In this document: in pieces, positions 8,713 to 16,789 of the stretch
How positions within the stretch are numbered: position 1 is the stretch's first letter
How the letters are laid out: each line of letters starts with the position of its first letter
Assembly (NCBI GenBank): GCA_016711805.1
Contig: JADJSH010000005.1
Location: forward strand, 207,665-271,664
Direction of reading: 5' to 3'
Length of the DNA stretch: 64,000 nt
From: Bacteroidota bacterium
GTDB lineage: Bacteria > Bacteroidota > Bacteroidia > B-17B0 > Aurantibacillaceae
Notes under the pieces: model-generated
Database searches by the model: none
The model's input: the letters and a program-made list of their open reading frames with translations, nothing else
Told to the model about the DNA's origin: nothing
Made by a program: the position numbers and the translations under genes

Positions 8713-8722
8713 GAAAATAAAG

Positions 8723-10036
8723 ATGAAAACAAAAACACTTAAAAAGAATAAGGTAAATGTTGTAACATTGGGTTGCAGCAAAAATATTGTGGATAGCGAA
8801 GTGTTGATGGGACAGCTTAAAGCTAATAACTTTAATGTAGAGCACGAAAGCGAAGATGATAATCATAACATTGTGATTATTAATACTTGTGGATTTGTAG
8901 AAAATGCCAAGCAAGAAAGTATCGATACGATTTTGCGTTATGTTGAAGCTAAAAAAGAAGGTAGTATTGAAAAATTATACGTTACTGGCTGCTTAAGTGA
9001 ACGATATAAAGCAGATTTGGAAAAAGAAATTCCGGATGTGGATGCGTATTTTGGAACACGTGATTTACCTAAAATCTTAAAAACATTAAAAGCGGATTAT
9101 AAAAAGGAATTAGTAGGAGAGCGGTTATTAACTACTCCTAATCACTTTGCCTATTTTAAAATTAGTGAAGGTTGCGATAGGCCTTGTAGTTTTTGCGCTA
9201 TCCCATTAATGCGTGGCAAACACATTTCTGAACCAATAGAAGCTTTAGTAAGTAGAGCAAAATTATTAGCAAGTAAAGGCACTCGCGAGTTATTGTTAAT
9301 TGCGCAGGATTTAACTTATTACGGATTGGATATTTATAAAAAACGTGAGTTAGCAAATTTGGTTGATCAGTTGAGTGATGTAGAAGGTATTGATTGGATT
9401 CGTTTACATTATGCTTTCCCAAGTGGTTTTCCTATGGATGTATTAGATGTAATGAATAAAAGAAGCAATGTGTGTAACTATTTAGATATGCCTTTGCAAC
9501 ATATTACCGATAATATGTTAACCAGCATGCGTCGTGGCATTACCAAACAAAAAACAATTGATACGGTAAATCAAATTAGAGATAAGGTTCCAGGTATTGC
9601 AATTCGTACCACTTTAATTGCTGGTTATCCAGGTGAAACAAAGCAAGATCATGAAGAAATGCTGCAATGGGTTAGCGATACTAAATTTGAACGTTTAGGG
9701 ATTTTTACGTATTCGCACGAAGAAAATACACATGCCCATTTATTGAAAGATGATGTGAAAGAAAAAGTGAAGAAAGAACGGGCAGATGCGGTGATGAAAT
9801 TACAACAAGAAATTTCTTATAATTTAAATCAAGAGAAGATTGGTAAAACTTATAAAGTATTATTTGATAGAAAAGAGAACGATTACTTTGTTGGCCGCAC
9901 CGAATTTGATAGCCCTGACGTGGATAATGAGGTTTTAGTAAAAGCTACAGATACAAATTATGTGCGTATTGGAGATTTTGCAAATGTGAAAATTAATGAT
10001 GCCAGCGATTTTGATTTGTATGGCGATTTAGTATAA
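8723..10036 (+). CDS. rimO: Ribosomal protein uS12 (S12) methylthiotransferase RimO
   Basis: 437 residues, the expected length for RimO. The N-terminal UPF0004 domain begins VNVVTLGCSKNIVDSE (conserved Cys at about 18), with further cluster cysteines in INTCGFV and VTGCLSE. The radical SAM domain has the CxxxCxxC motif in GCDRPCSFCAIPLMRGK at about 152-168, and the C-terminal TRAM domain spans about 375-437. RimO adds a methylthio group to an aspartate of ribosomal protein S12 using two iron-sulfur clusters. LGCSKN and CSFCAIP separate it from its tRNA-modifying homologue MiaB. The next gene starts three bases after its stop. Confidence 0.95.
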   Translation: MKTKTLKKNKVNVVTLGCSKNIVDSEVLMGQLKANNFNVEHESEDDNHNIVIINTCGFVENAKQESIDTILRYVEAKKEGSIEKLYVTGCLSERYKADLEKEIPDVDAYFGTRDLPKILKTLKADYKKELVGERLLTTPNHFAYFKISEGCDRPCSFCAIPLMRGKHISEPIEALVSRAKLLASKGTRELLLIAQDLTYYGLDIYKKRELANLVDQLSDVEGIDWIRLHYAFPSGFPMDVLDVMNKRSNVCNYLDMPLQHITDNMLTSMRRGITKQKTIDTVNQIRDKVPGIAIRTTLIAGYPGETKQDHEEMLQWVSDTKFERLGIFTYSHEENTHAHLLKDDVKEKVKKERADAVMKLQQEISYNLNQEKIGKTYKVLFDRKENDYFVGRTEFDSPDVDNEVLVKATDTNYVRIGDFANVKINDASDFDLYGDLV

Positions 10037-10039
10037 TTG

Positions 10040-10948
10040 ATGTTTTCATTTTTAAAGAAACCATATCCTTATTATTCCTTTTCGTTTAGAGATGTATACT
10101 CTAATTTTTTTATAGGTTGCTTCGTTGCTTTTTTCTTAATTGTATTTCAACCTTTTGGTGTTTCGATTTGGGAAACGGATTATAAAATATTGAAATTATT
10201 AGGCTTTGGATTTGTTTCTTTTATATGCCCTCTTATTTTTAGATTCATATCTACGTCTATTTTTAAAAAGCAAAATCCCGAAGAAACCTGGACGGTTTGG
10301 AAAGAAACTTTGGGTTTACTTTTAGTGTTAGTGTTTATAGCCTTTGGTAATTTGTGTTATGGTAATTTAATTAGAATTAGCCATGTTAATTTTCAAGAAT
10401 TACTATTAGCATTAATGGCCACTTTTTTATTAGGACTTTTTCCCATAACGGCCAATGTGCTTTTAAAATACAATCGCTTTGTAACTCTCAATCAAAAGGA
10501 TGCTGAATTAATGGAAGCAGAAGTTATAGATTTTCAAAATAGAGTAGAGGTTGAATCTCCTATCATAAAAGAAAACCAAGTAGATTTAAAAGAAGACTTA
10601 CTAATTTTAATTGCAGAAAATGACAAAGATAGGTTTGAGTTAAAACCAGAGGAACTCTTATTTATCGAATCTGCAGATAATTATTCAAACATTGTATTTT
10701 ATAGAAACAATAAAGTCAACAAGCAATTATTACGAGGTAGCTTAAAACGCATAGAATCCCAAATTACATTTCCTTTTATTGTAAGGTGTCACCGAAGCTA
10801 TATTGTGAATTTGAAAATGATAAACCATATCAAAGGAAATGCTCAAGGTTACAGAATAGATTTCAAAGTTGAATTGAAGGATACAATTCCAGTTTCTAGA
10901 AACTACAGTAAAGCTCTTTTTGAAAGATTAGAGTCTTTAAAACAGTAG
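10040..10948 (+). CDS. Membrane-anchored LytTR-family DNA-binding regulator
   Basis: 302 residues. The N-terminal half has four membrane helices (about 20-40, 50-70, 90-110 and 120-140). A LytTR DNA-binding domain fills about 200-295, with ELLFIESADNYSNIVFY, LLRGSLKRIE, FIVRCHRSYIVNL and DTIPVSRNYSKAL as its usual blocks. It lacks a receiver domain, so it may sense a signal through the membrane region or act constitutively. The ATG at 10040 is chosen over a TTG three bases earlier; the spacing from the rimO stop is three bases, so it can be expressed from the rimO promoter. Spaced CCCAAA motifs lie directly downstream, before the DUF2306 gene, which is a likely target. Confidence 0.88.
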   Translation: MFSFLKKPYPYYSFSFRDVYSNFFIGCFVAFFLIVFQPFGVSIWETDYKILKLLGFGFVSFICPLIFRFISTSIFKKQNPEETWTVWKETLGLLLVLVFIAFGNLCYGNLIRISHVNFQELLLALMATFLLGLFPITANVLLKYNRFVTLNQKDAELMEAEVIDFQNRVEVESPIIKENQVDLKEDLLILIAENDKDRFELKPEELLFIESADNYSNIVFYRNNKVNKQLLRGSLKRIESQITFPFIVRCHRSYIVNLKMINHIKGNAQGYRIDFKVELKDTIPVSRNYSKALFERLESLKQ

Positions 10949-10950
10949 TT

Positions 10951-11029
10951 ATTCGTCCCAAAGCTTATTTTTCACTTTGACATTCATCCCAAACTTTGAT
11001 AATTAGCCCAAAGTATTGCTAATCAACCC
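10951..11029 (+). promoter_or_regulatory. Array of spaced CCCAAA motifs upstream of the DUF2306 promoter
   Basis: ATTCGTCCCAAA (10951-10962) and ATTCATCCCAAA (10982-10993) are near-identical 12-mers 31 bases apart; AGCCCAAA (CCC at 11007) and CAACCC (CCC at 11027) follow at 19 and 20 bases. These intervals are close to three, two and two helical turns. The array ends about six bases before the -33 element of the next gene, the position expected for an activator site. The neighbouring LytTR protein is the obvious candidate binder. Confidence 0.4.
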
Positions 11030-11034
11030 TTTCA

Positions 11035-11067
11035 TTTGACATGTGGTATCAAGTAGTTGTAGATTTG
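11035..11067 (+). promoter_or_regulatory. Promoter for the DUF2306 gene
   Basis: TTTG at 11035-11038, 21 bases, TAGATTTG at 11060-11067; the ATG is at 11089. The -7 element matches TAnnTTTG exactly and the spacing is slightly long. Confidence 0.6.
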
Positions 11068-11088
11068 TTTCCATAAAAATTAATAATT

Positions 11089-11745
11089 ATGGAAAAAACT
11101 ATCTCAATCATGCTTTTTATTCATGTAGTTGCTGCCACTGGCGCATTAATTTCGGGAGCCCTAGCCATTATTTTAAAACGCAACACCCCAAAACACAAAC
11201 CTGTTGGTAAATTTTATTTTTGGTGCATGACGATTGTATTTATAACAGCCACTTTTATTTCGGTTGTAAAACGTCATCAATTTTTATTTTTGATTGGTAT
11301 ATTCACCTATTACTCAACCGTTATTGCTTACCGTGCTTTGAAGCTTAAAAATTTGCATAACGGTCAAAAACCTCATTTTATTGATTGGTTAATTGAAGCT
11401 ATTGCAGGAATAACATTTTTGGGAATGGTTGCATTTGCAGTTATTGTTTATTTTCAAACTAAAAGCTTTGAAGCTATTATACCATTTGTTTTTGGCGTTT
11501 TAGGAACCTATGGCGTTTATAGAAATATTCTTAAATACATTCACGGTCAAACAGAAACTATGTATTGGTTAAAAAAGCATATTGGTAATATGTGCGGAAG
11601 CTATATCGGAGCGATCACTGCATTTACGGTTAATCAAAGTGACCATATTCCCTTAAATCCAATTATATTATGGTTGGGTCCAACGTTTATAATAACACCG
11701 ATTATTATTATTGAACTTAAAAAAATTAAAACTCAGCCTTTGTAA
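11089..11745 (+). CDS. DUF2306 family membrane protein
   Basis: 218 residues with about seven predicted membrane helices (first at about 7-26, last at about 190-210). The segment KKHIGNMCGSYIGAITAFT near 160-178, with a conserved His, and HKPVGKFYFW near 37-46 are characteristic of the DUF2306 group. Function is not established. It has its own promoter and stands directly downstream of the LytTR gene, an arrangement common in Bacteroidota that suggests the regulator controls it. It converges on the response-regulator gene with a one-base gap and no obvious terminator. Confidence 0.75.
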   Translation: MEKTISIMLFIHVVAATGALISGALAIILKRNTPKHKPVGKFYFWCMTIVFITATFISVVKRHQFLFLIGIFTYYSTVIAYRALKLKNLHNGQKPHFIDWLIEAIAGITFLGMVAFAVIVYFQTKSFEAIIPFVFGVLGTYGVYRNILKYIHGQTETMYWLKKHIGNMCGSYIGAITAFTVNQSDHIPLNPIILWLGPTFIITPIIIIELKKIKTQPL

Positions 11746-11746
11746 A

Positions 11747-12388
11747 TTATTTTAAAGGCTTGATAATACGCTTGTCAACACAATATTTTAAGAGTCCGAT
11801 GACACTTTTAGTATCTGTTTTTCGGAAAATATTTTTACGATGCGTTTCTACTGTGCGCTCACTGATGAATAAGGCTTCTGCGATTTTAGCGTTGGTGTAC
11901 TCTTTGGCAATTAGTTCTACTACTTCAATTTCTCGCAAGGATAAGGTGATTTCTTTGGATTCTGAAGTGGTATTCACTTTTTTCATTTCATCTGCTACTT
12001 CATCGCTAAAGAACGTTCCACCGTTCGCCACTTTATAAATGGCATTTAATAGTTCTTGTTTACCAGTGTTCTTTAAAATGTAAGCGCTTACGCCAGCTTT
12101 TAGCATATCACTAATCGTTTCTCGCTCTCCAAACATAGATAAAGCAATAACCTTAATATGAGGGTTTGTTTTTTTAATTTCTTTCGTTAATTCAATGCCG
12201 TCCATTTCAGGCATATTAATGTCTGTTAATACAATATCAGGACAAAGTTTGACGATTTCTTGAGAAGCAATTTTTGGTAATGTATTTTGGCCAATTACAG
12301 ATAGGTGAGCTTCATCGCTTAACAACGCTTTTAAACCATCTATTAGCATTTGATGATCATCTACAATGTATATTTTTAAAATACTCAC
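11747..12388 (-). CDS. NarL/FixJ-family response regulator
   Basis: 213 residues. Receiver domain at about 1-120: the acidic pair in YIVDDHQML, the phospho-acceptor Asp in VLTDINMPEMDG at about 55, ALSMFG and the Lys in YILKNTGKQEL. A LuxR-type helix-turn-helix follows at about 148-205 (LSLREIEVVELIAKEYTNAK, then SERTVETHRKNIFRKT). Such regulators are activated by HisKA_3 kinases; the TPR kinase at 4781-6718 is the only one in the window. The start is a GTG at 12388, needed to include the first strand of the receiver; it lies only four bases from a good -7 element, so the transcript may be leaderless or nearly so. Confidence 0.93.
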   Translation of the reverse strand: MSILKIYIVDDHQMLIDGLKALLSDEAHLSVIGQNTLPKIASQEIVKLCPDIVLTDINMPEMDGIELTKEIKKTNPHIKVIALSMFGERETISDMLKAGVSAYILKNTGKQELLNAIYKVANGGTFFSDEVADEMKKVNTTSESKEITLSLREIEVVELIAKEYTNAKIAEALFISERTVETHRKNIFRKTDTKSVIGLLKYCVDKRIIKPLK

Positions 12389-12392
12389 GATT

Positions 12393-12422
12393 TAAAGATA
12401 AAAGGATTATCCATTACTAAAA
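12393..12422 (-). promoter_or_regulatory. Promoter for the response regulator
   Basis: On the minus strand, TTTT (12419-12422), 18 bases, TATCTTTA (12393-12400). The start codon at 12388 is so close that transcription would begin at or beside it. Confidence 0.5.
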
Positions 12423-12512
12423 TACATATTTATTGTATTAATAGTAACAATTTATAGCCTTAAATGGTTTATATTTTTGAATTGAGATATCTGAGGCTAA
12501 TAAGTTGAACAC

Positions 12513-13166
12513 TTATTTAATAGTAGGCAAGAAAGTCTTTTGGTAATCTTCCCATTTTGTTTTTTGATAATCGCCCGAACCATAATAAGTTAATACGGGT
12601 TCAAATTGTTTTGGAGGCATAAATCCTTTTAAAATATCTAAGCGTTGAATTTGATTATTCAAAAATACAATCGATGGATAAGCTAATTGATTGTCTAAAA
12701 TCGAAGCGGCAAATTGATGAGGAGCTTTTGGATTAGAGGCATCTGTTGACACAAAAACATATTTATCAAACTTCACACTGTCTTTACTTTCTGCATCAAA
12801 TTTTACCGCATAAAAATTATCATTAATGTATTTTGCTATTAATGGATTGTTGAAAGTTTGGGCACTCATCATCTTACATGGTCCACACCAAGTTGTGTAT
12901 ACATCCACCATAATAGGACGAGGATTTTTTTTGCATTTAGAATAAGCTTCATCAAACGTAATCCAGTTTACTGGTGAATTTTCATGAAATTCAGTATAGG
13001 TGTTTTCTGAAACAAAAGAGAAAGTAGAATTATCTTCAGCGATAAAGTTACTCACTTTATTTTCGGGAGAATTAATGGAAGCTTGTAGGGTGCTTTTCTT
13101 GCAAGTATAAAATACGATAGCCATCACGATGATGCCCGCCATTGATATATCTTTCCAGTTAAACAT
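12513..13166 (-). CDS. Membrane-anchored thioredoxin-like protein
   Basis: 217 residues: an N-terminal hydrophobic anchor at about 8-22 (MAGIIVMAIVFYTC) and a thioredoxin fold from about 60, with VDVYTTWCGPCKMMS holding the WCGPC redox motif at about 92-96 and the cis-proline region near AYPSIVFLNNQ. The FNNPLIAKYINDNFYAVKFD segment is typical of the Thioredoxin_7/DUF255-like group rather than classical thioredoxin. It probably works in the periplasm on disulfide or cytochrome maturation; partner unknown. The Cys in FYTCKK could make it a lipoprotein, but the context is not a clean lipobox. Confidence 0.85.
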   Translation of the reverse strand: MFNWKDISMAGIIVMAIVFYTCKKSTLQASINSPENKVSNFIAEDNSTFSFVSENTYTEFHENSPVNWITFDEAYSKCKKNPRPIMVDVYTTWCGPCKMMSAQTFNNPLIAKYINDNFYAVKFDAESKDSVKFDKYVFVSTDASNPKAPHQFAASILDNQLAYPSIVFLNNQIQRLDILKGFMPPKQFEPVLTYYGSGDYQKTKWEDYQKTFLPTIK

Positions 13167-13180
13167 GCTGTATTATAAAA

Positions 13181-13188
13181 CAAAGGTA
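13181..13188 (-). promoter_or_regulatory. -7 promoter element for the thioredoxin-like gene
   Basis: TACCTTTG on the minus strand matches TAnnTTTG, 14 bases before the start codon; no clear TTTG at the -33 position. Confidence 0.4.
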
Positions 13189-13240
13189 ATGCCAAAATCT
13201 GTTAATTTGGATTTCGAAAAGCTTACCTAATTGTTAAATC

Positions 13241-14752
13241 TTATTTAACGCCTCCCATTAATTTTTTCATAATTGGAGAAATGGCAATCAATACAATCCC
13301 TGCAATGAGGGCATAAATACCTAACTGTTTATACCCATCTGCATAAATCGTTAATTTCTCAAGATTGGTGGAATTTTCGGAAGCACTTGCAATGTTTGCT
13401 CCTAGTAATCCTGCAAAATACTGGCCATAAGCACTTGCTAAAAACCACATTCCCATAATAACAGCTTGCAGTTTAGTTGGCGATAATTTTGTCATCACCG
13501 AAGTACCGATAGGTGAGAGGCAAAGCTCACCAAAGGTGATAATGAACCATCCAAAAGCAAAAAGTCCTAATGATGAAATACCATTCCCATCGGCAAATAA
13601 TTTACTTGAATAAAAAATGTAGAAACCGATGGCTAAAAATATAAATCCTAACCCGAATTTTACAATAGTATTTGGTTCTGCTTTGCGGTTAGCTAACCAT
13701 AGCCATAATAAACCTAAAGGCGTAGCAAAAATAATTACGTACAACGAGTTTGATGAGTTGTTTACACCATTGGGATCTAAGTGCATCCCAAAGATAGAAT
13801 CGCTTAAATTATTGGCTGCAAAGATGCTTAACGAGCCTCCACTTTGCTCAAAAAATGCCCAAAAGAAAATAGAGAAGATCATAAATAATAAAGCGGCTAC
13901 TAATTTTTTATTTTCAACTGCCGAAAAATTTCGCATCTCAAATAAGACATATAATATGGCTAATGGTCCAATGGTGTACATAAACCAATCGGTATATTCA
14001 GTTTTAGCAACCATAAACATAATAAGTGGCACAGCAATTAAAGAACCTACAAAGGTTAATATTTCTCTGGTTAGTCTTGTGTTTTTTGGTAAGTGTAATA
14101 AAGGAGATAAACCAATGTTACCCAATTTTTTTTGAGTTTGTGTAAAGGTTAATAGGCTAATTACCATAAATACAGAGGATAATCCGAACGCTACATTCCA
14201 ACGCATGGCTTCAGGCACTAATGATGATATCATTTCTCCTTTACCAATAGCAATACAAGCATAGCCACCAAAAAAGGCACCCGCATTAACACCTGCATAA
14301 AATAGCATAAAGCCTGCATCTATTCTGTTGTCTCCATCTCTATATAAATTACCAACCATGCTCGAAATGTTTGGTTTAAAAAAACCTGTACCAACCACAT
14401 TAAAAGCAATTCCTAAAAAGAAAAAATCGCTTGGATTAATAGCTAGTAAAACACTTCCAATAATCATTAAAATTCCACCCCAAAATAAAGAGCGGCGTTT
14501 CCCTAAAATTTTATCAGCAAATAATCCTCCAACAAAAGTAAAAGCATAAACAAAGGCTTGCGTGGCTCCATATTGTAAATTGGCAACTACTTCATTAAAA
14601 TTAAGGTGGTTAATCATAAAAAAAACCAACATACCACGCATCCCATAAAAGGAAAAACGTTCCCACATTTCACTAAAAAATAAAGGCCAAATTTGTTTCG
14701 GGTATTTCCCTTTAAAGTCTTGTATTTCTTCTATTGTTAGTTGTTTTTCCAT
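13241..14752 (-). CDS. Proton-dependent oligopeptide transporter (POT/PTR2 family), first of a tandem pair
   Basis: 503 residues with 12-14 membrane helices, the normal size for bacterial POT transporters. FFSEMWERFSFYGMRGM near residues 25-41 carries the ExxERF.YYG-type motif of helix 1 used in proton coupling, and VGTGFFKPNISSMVGNLY at about 119-136 and ELCLSPIGTSVMTKLSP are the two PTR2 signatures. It imports di- or tripeptides with protons across the inner membrane. A second POT gene lies directly upstream on the same strand, with a terminator hairpin between them, so the pair need not be a single transcript. Confidence 0.92.
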   Translation of the reverse strand: MEKQLTIEEIQDFKGKYPKQIWPLFFSEMWERFSFYGMRGMLVFFMINHLNFNEVVANLQYGATQAFVYAFTFVGGLFADKILGKRRSLFWGGILMIIGSVLLAINPSDFFFLGIAFNVVGTGFFKPNISSMVGNLYRDGDNRIDAGFMLFYAGVNAGAFFGGYACIAIGKGEMISSLVPEAMRWNVAFGLSSVFMVISLLTFTQTQKKLGNIGLSPLLHLPKNTRLTREILTFVGSLIAVPLIMFMVAKTEYTDWFMYTIGPLAILYVLFEMRNFSAVENKKLVAALLFMIFSIFFWAFFEQSGGSLSIFAANNLSDSIFGMHLDPNGVNNSSNSLYVIIFATPLGLLWLWLANRKAEPNTIVKFGLGFIFLAIGFYIFYSSKLFADGNGISSLGLFAFGWFIITFGELCLSPIGTSVMTKLSPTKLQAVIMGMWFLASAYGQYFAGLLGANIASASENSTNLEKLTIYADGYKQLGIYALIAGIVLIAISPIMKKLMGGVK

Positions 14753-14765
14753 GATTGTGTTTTAA

Positions 14766-14813
14766 TGAAAAACCCTAATAAACCTTTTTGAAATGATAGG
14801 CTTATTAGGGTTT
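14766..14813 (-). terminator. Intrinsic terminator between the two POT genes
   Basis: AAACCCTAATAAACCT (14770-14785) pairs with AGGCTTATTAGGGTTT (14798-14813), 15 of 16 positions, followed on the minus strand by a T run (14768-14772). It should end transcription of the upstream POT gene. Confidence 0.75.
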
Positions 14814-14831
14814 ATTTAAGTTTAAGAGTGA

Positions 14832-16364
14832 TTAACGTAGTTCTTCAACATGTGCTTCAACATGCCCTTCGTTCATCATTTTTTGTAGCCAAGAGCTCAA
14901 TACAAATAAAATTCCCGCAGCGGCAGCAGTCATTAAAATAAACACCATAAAGAATTCATATAAATTAGTGATTTGAAAACCTACAAAAGAAGGGAATTCT
15001 AGGGGCACTGGGTTTGCTGGATCTGGAGTAGGAGGAATTAATGCACTTAATGTTCCAGCAAATTTATTCGCCGCAGCATTTGCTAAAAACCATGTGCCCA
15101 TCATTAAAGATGATAAACGTAAAGGCGCTAATTTTGATACCATTGATAGACCGATTGGAGATAAACATAATTCTCCCATAGAGTGAATAATGTATAAGGC
15201 AACCAACCACCACATACTAACTTTGTCAGATATACCAAGGCCTTTAACAGCAATAGCAATAATAATATAACCAAGTGCAACTAAGGCTAAACCTAAAGCC
15301 ATTTTTTTGGGAGAAGAAGGCTCCAGTTTTCTAATGTATAAAAAGCCCCAAATCAAAGAAAAAACAGGAGCTAAACAAATAACCGCCAAAGGATTTACGG
15401 ATTGAAAATATGACGCTGGCATTTCCCAGCCAAACATCGTTCTATTTGTTTGTCTATCTGCAAATAAAGTTAAAGATGCACCTGCTTGTTCAAATGCACC
15501 CCAGAAAAAGATAACAAAGAAAGCTAAGATGAAGATCACGATGATACGGTTACGCTCTGTTTTCGTTAAGCTTTTATCAGTTAAAATAATGATTGGCATT
15601 AAAATCATAGCGCCATAAATAAAGGAACCAATAATATCCAAATCTGTTTTGAACATTTGTTTGAAGTTTAACATGAAGAAGATAATGGCAATTGAACCAA
15701 TAATTACCATGATATTCTTTGCATCTAATTTTTTAACTGGTAATCCGATTTCTTTACCTTCTTCAGAAATTAAATATTTTTTTTGGTAAATAACAAAACA
15801 AATTAAACTTACAATCATACCAACACATGCCATTAAAAAGCCCCATTTGAAATCCATTGACCCGCAAATTAAAGGAGAGAAGAATGCTCCTAAGTTAATT
15901 CCCATATAAAAAATGGTGAAGGCACTATCAATTCTTCTGTCACCAGCAGGATATAACTGACCAACCATTGTAGAAATATTTGGTTTAAAGAAACCATTAC
16001 CGATAATAATGGCTGTTAAAGCTGCCCACATAATAGAAACTCCACCCTCAGCACCAACACTAGCGCTTAAAAACATTAAAAATTGACCCAAAGCCATTAA
16101 TGCTCCTCCAATAATAATGCTTCTTCTGTTTCCTAAAAACTTATCGCATAAATAACCTCCTAATAATGGTGTTAAATAAACTAATCCAGTGTAGCTTCCA
16201 TAAATCTCAGACGCCTCGTTGTCCTTCATTAGCAATACTTTAGTCATAAAAAGGATAAAGATTGCTCTCATTCCATAGTAACTAAAACGTTCCCACATTT
16301 CGGTAAAAAATAAAAAATAAAGACCTTTAGGATGTCCGGTTTTTGGTGCAGTAGATTGTTCCAT
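14832..16364 (-). CDS. Proton-dependent oligopeptide transporter (POT/PTR2 family), second of the tandem pair
   Basis: 510 residues with about 12-14 helices. FFTEMWERFSYYGMRAIF at about 19-36 contains the full ExxERFSYYG proton-coupling motif; IGNGFFKPNISTMVGQLYPA at about 121-140 and GELCLSPIGLSMVSKLAP are PTR2 signatures. It is clearly homologous to its neighbour but differs over the whole length, so the pair results from an old duplication and may differ in peptide preference. A charged tail (HVEAHVEELR) follows the last helix. Confidence 0.92.
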   Translation of the reverse strand: MEQSTAPKTGHPKGLYFLFFTEMWERFSYYGMRAIFILFMTKVLLMKDNEASEIYGSYTGLVYLTPLLGGYLCDKFLGNRRSIIIGGALMALGQFLMFLSASVGAEGGVSIMWAALTAIIIGNGFFKPNISTMVGQLYPAGDRRIDSAFTIFYMGINLGAFFSPLICGSMDFKWGFLMACVGMIVSLICFVIYQKKYLISEEGKEIGLPVKKLDAKNIMVIIGSIAIIFFMLNFKQMFKTDLDIIGSFIYGAMILMPIIILTDKSLTKTERNRIIVIFILAFFVIFFWGAFEQAGASLTLFADRQTNRTMFGWEMPASYFQSVNPLAVICLAPVFSLIWGFLYIRKLEPSSPKKMALGLALVALGYIIIAIAVKGLGISDKVSMWWLVALYIIHSMGELCLSPIGLSMVSKLAPLRLSSLMMGTWFLANAAANKFAGTLSALIPPTPDPANPVPLEFPSFVGFQITNLYEFFMVFILMTAAAAGILFVLSSWLQKMMNEGHVEAHVEELR

Positions 16365-16448
16365 ATAAAAGTTTTAGTGTTTTTTAATTAGTCGTCTAAA
16401 ATACCTTTTTTTTGCAGATTCACCTATCTTTTTGTAGAATTTTTGGGC

Positions 16449-16478
16449 AAAAAAAAATCCCCGAATTTCTTCGGGGAT
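16449..16478 (-). terminator. Intrinsic terminator of the cold-shock gene
   Basis: ATCCCCGAA (16457-16465), a 4-base loop, TTCGGGGAT (16470-16478); on the minus strand the stem is followed by nine Ts (16449-16457). Confidence 0.85.
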
Positions 16479-16503
16479 AAGATTTTAAATGGTATTTATA
16501 TAA

Positions 16504-16695
16504 CTAAGATAGTTTTACGTTTACTGCATTTAATCCTTTTTTACCTTCTTGAATATCGAAAGTAACCGCGTCATTTTCTCTGATTTTATCAGATAATCCT
16601 GTTACGTGTACGAAATACTCTTTTCCTGATTCGTCATCTTTAATAAATCCAAATCCTTTTGTTTCGTTAAAAAACTTTACTGTTCCTGTGCTCAT
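16504..16695 (-). CDS. CspA-family cold-shock protein
   Basis: 63 residues, a single cold-shock domain. GTVKFFNETKGFGFI holds RNP1 (KGFGFI) and YFVHVTGL is the RNP2-type strand; the C-terminus KKGLNAVNVKLS is also typical. It is a small OB-fold protein that binds single-stranded RNA or DNA and unfolds mRNA secondary structure. It is monocistronic, bounded by a strong terminator and its own upstream region. The domain is complete; the tail is slightly shorter than in E. coli CspA (70 residues). Confidence 0.95.
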   Translation of the reverse strand: MSTGTVKFFNETKGFGFIKDDESGKEYFVHVTGLSDKIRENDAVTFDIQEGKKGLNAVNVKLS

Positions 16696-16723
16696 TGTTA
16701 ATTGTTTAAAAAATTGTTATGAC

Positions 16724-16731
16724 CAAATTTA
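16724..16731 (-). promoter_or_regulatory. Possible -7 element of the cold-shock gene
   Basis: TAAATTTG on the minus strand, 28 bases before the start; the -33 TTTG is only 14 bases upstream, so spacing is poor. Confidence 0.35.
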
Positions 16732-16789
16732 ATGATTAATATTTACAAAAAAAACTTTTTTTGTTTTTTTTTGAATTACTAATCTGATA

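Noticed and set aside
13629..14135. 168-codon open frame antisense to the first POT gene
   Set aside because: It mirrors a well-supported transporter gene; amino-acid order has no family signature, and it is a composition shadow.
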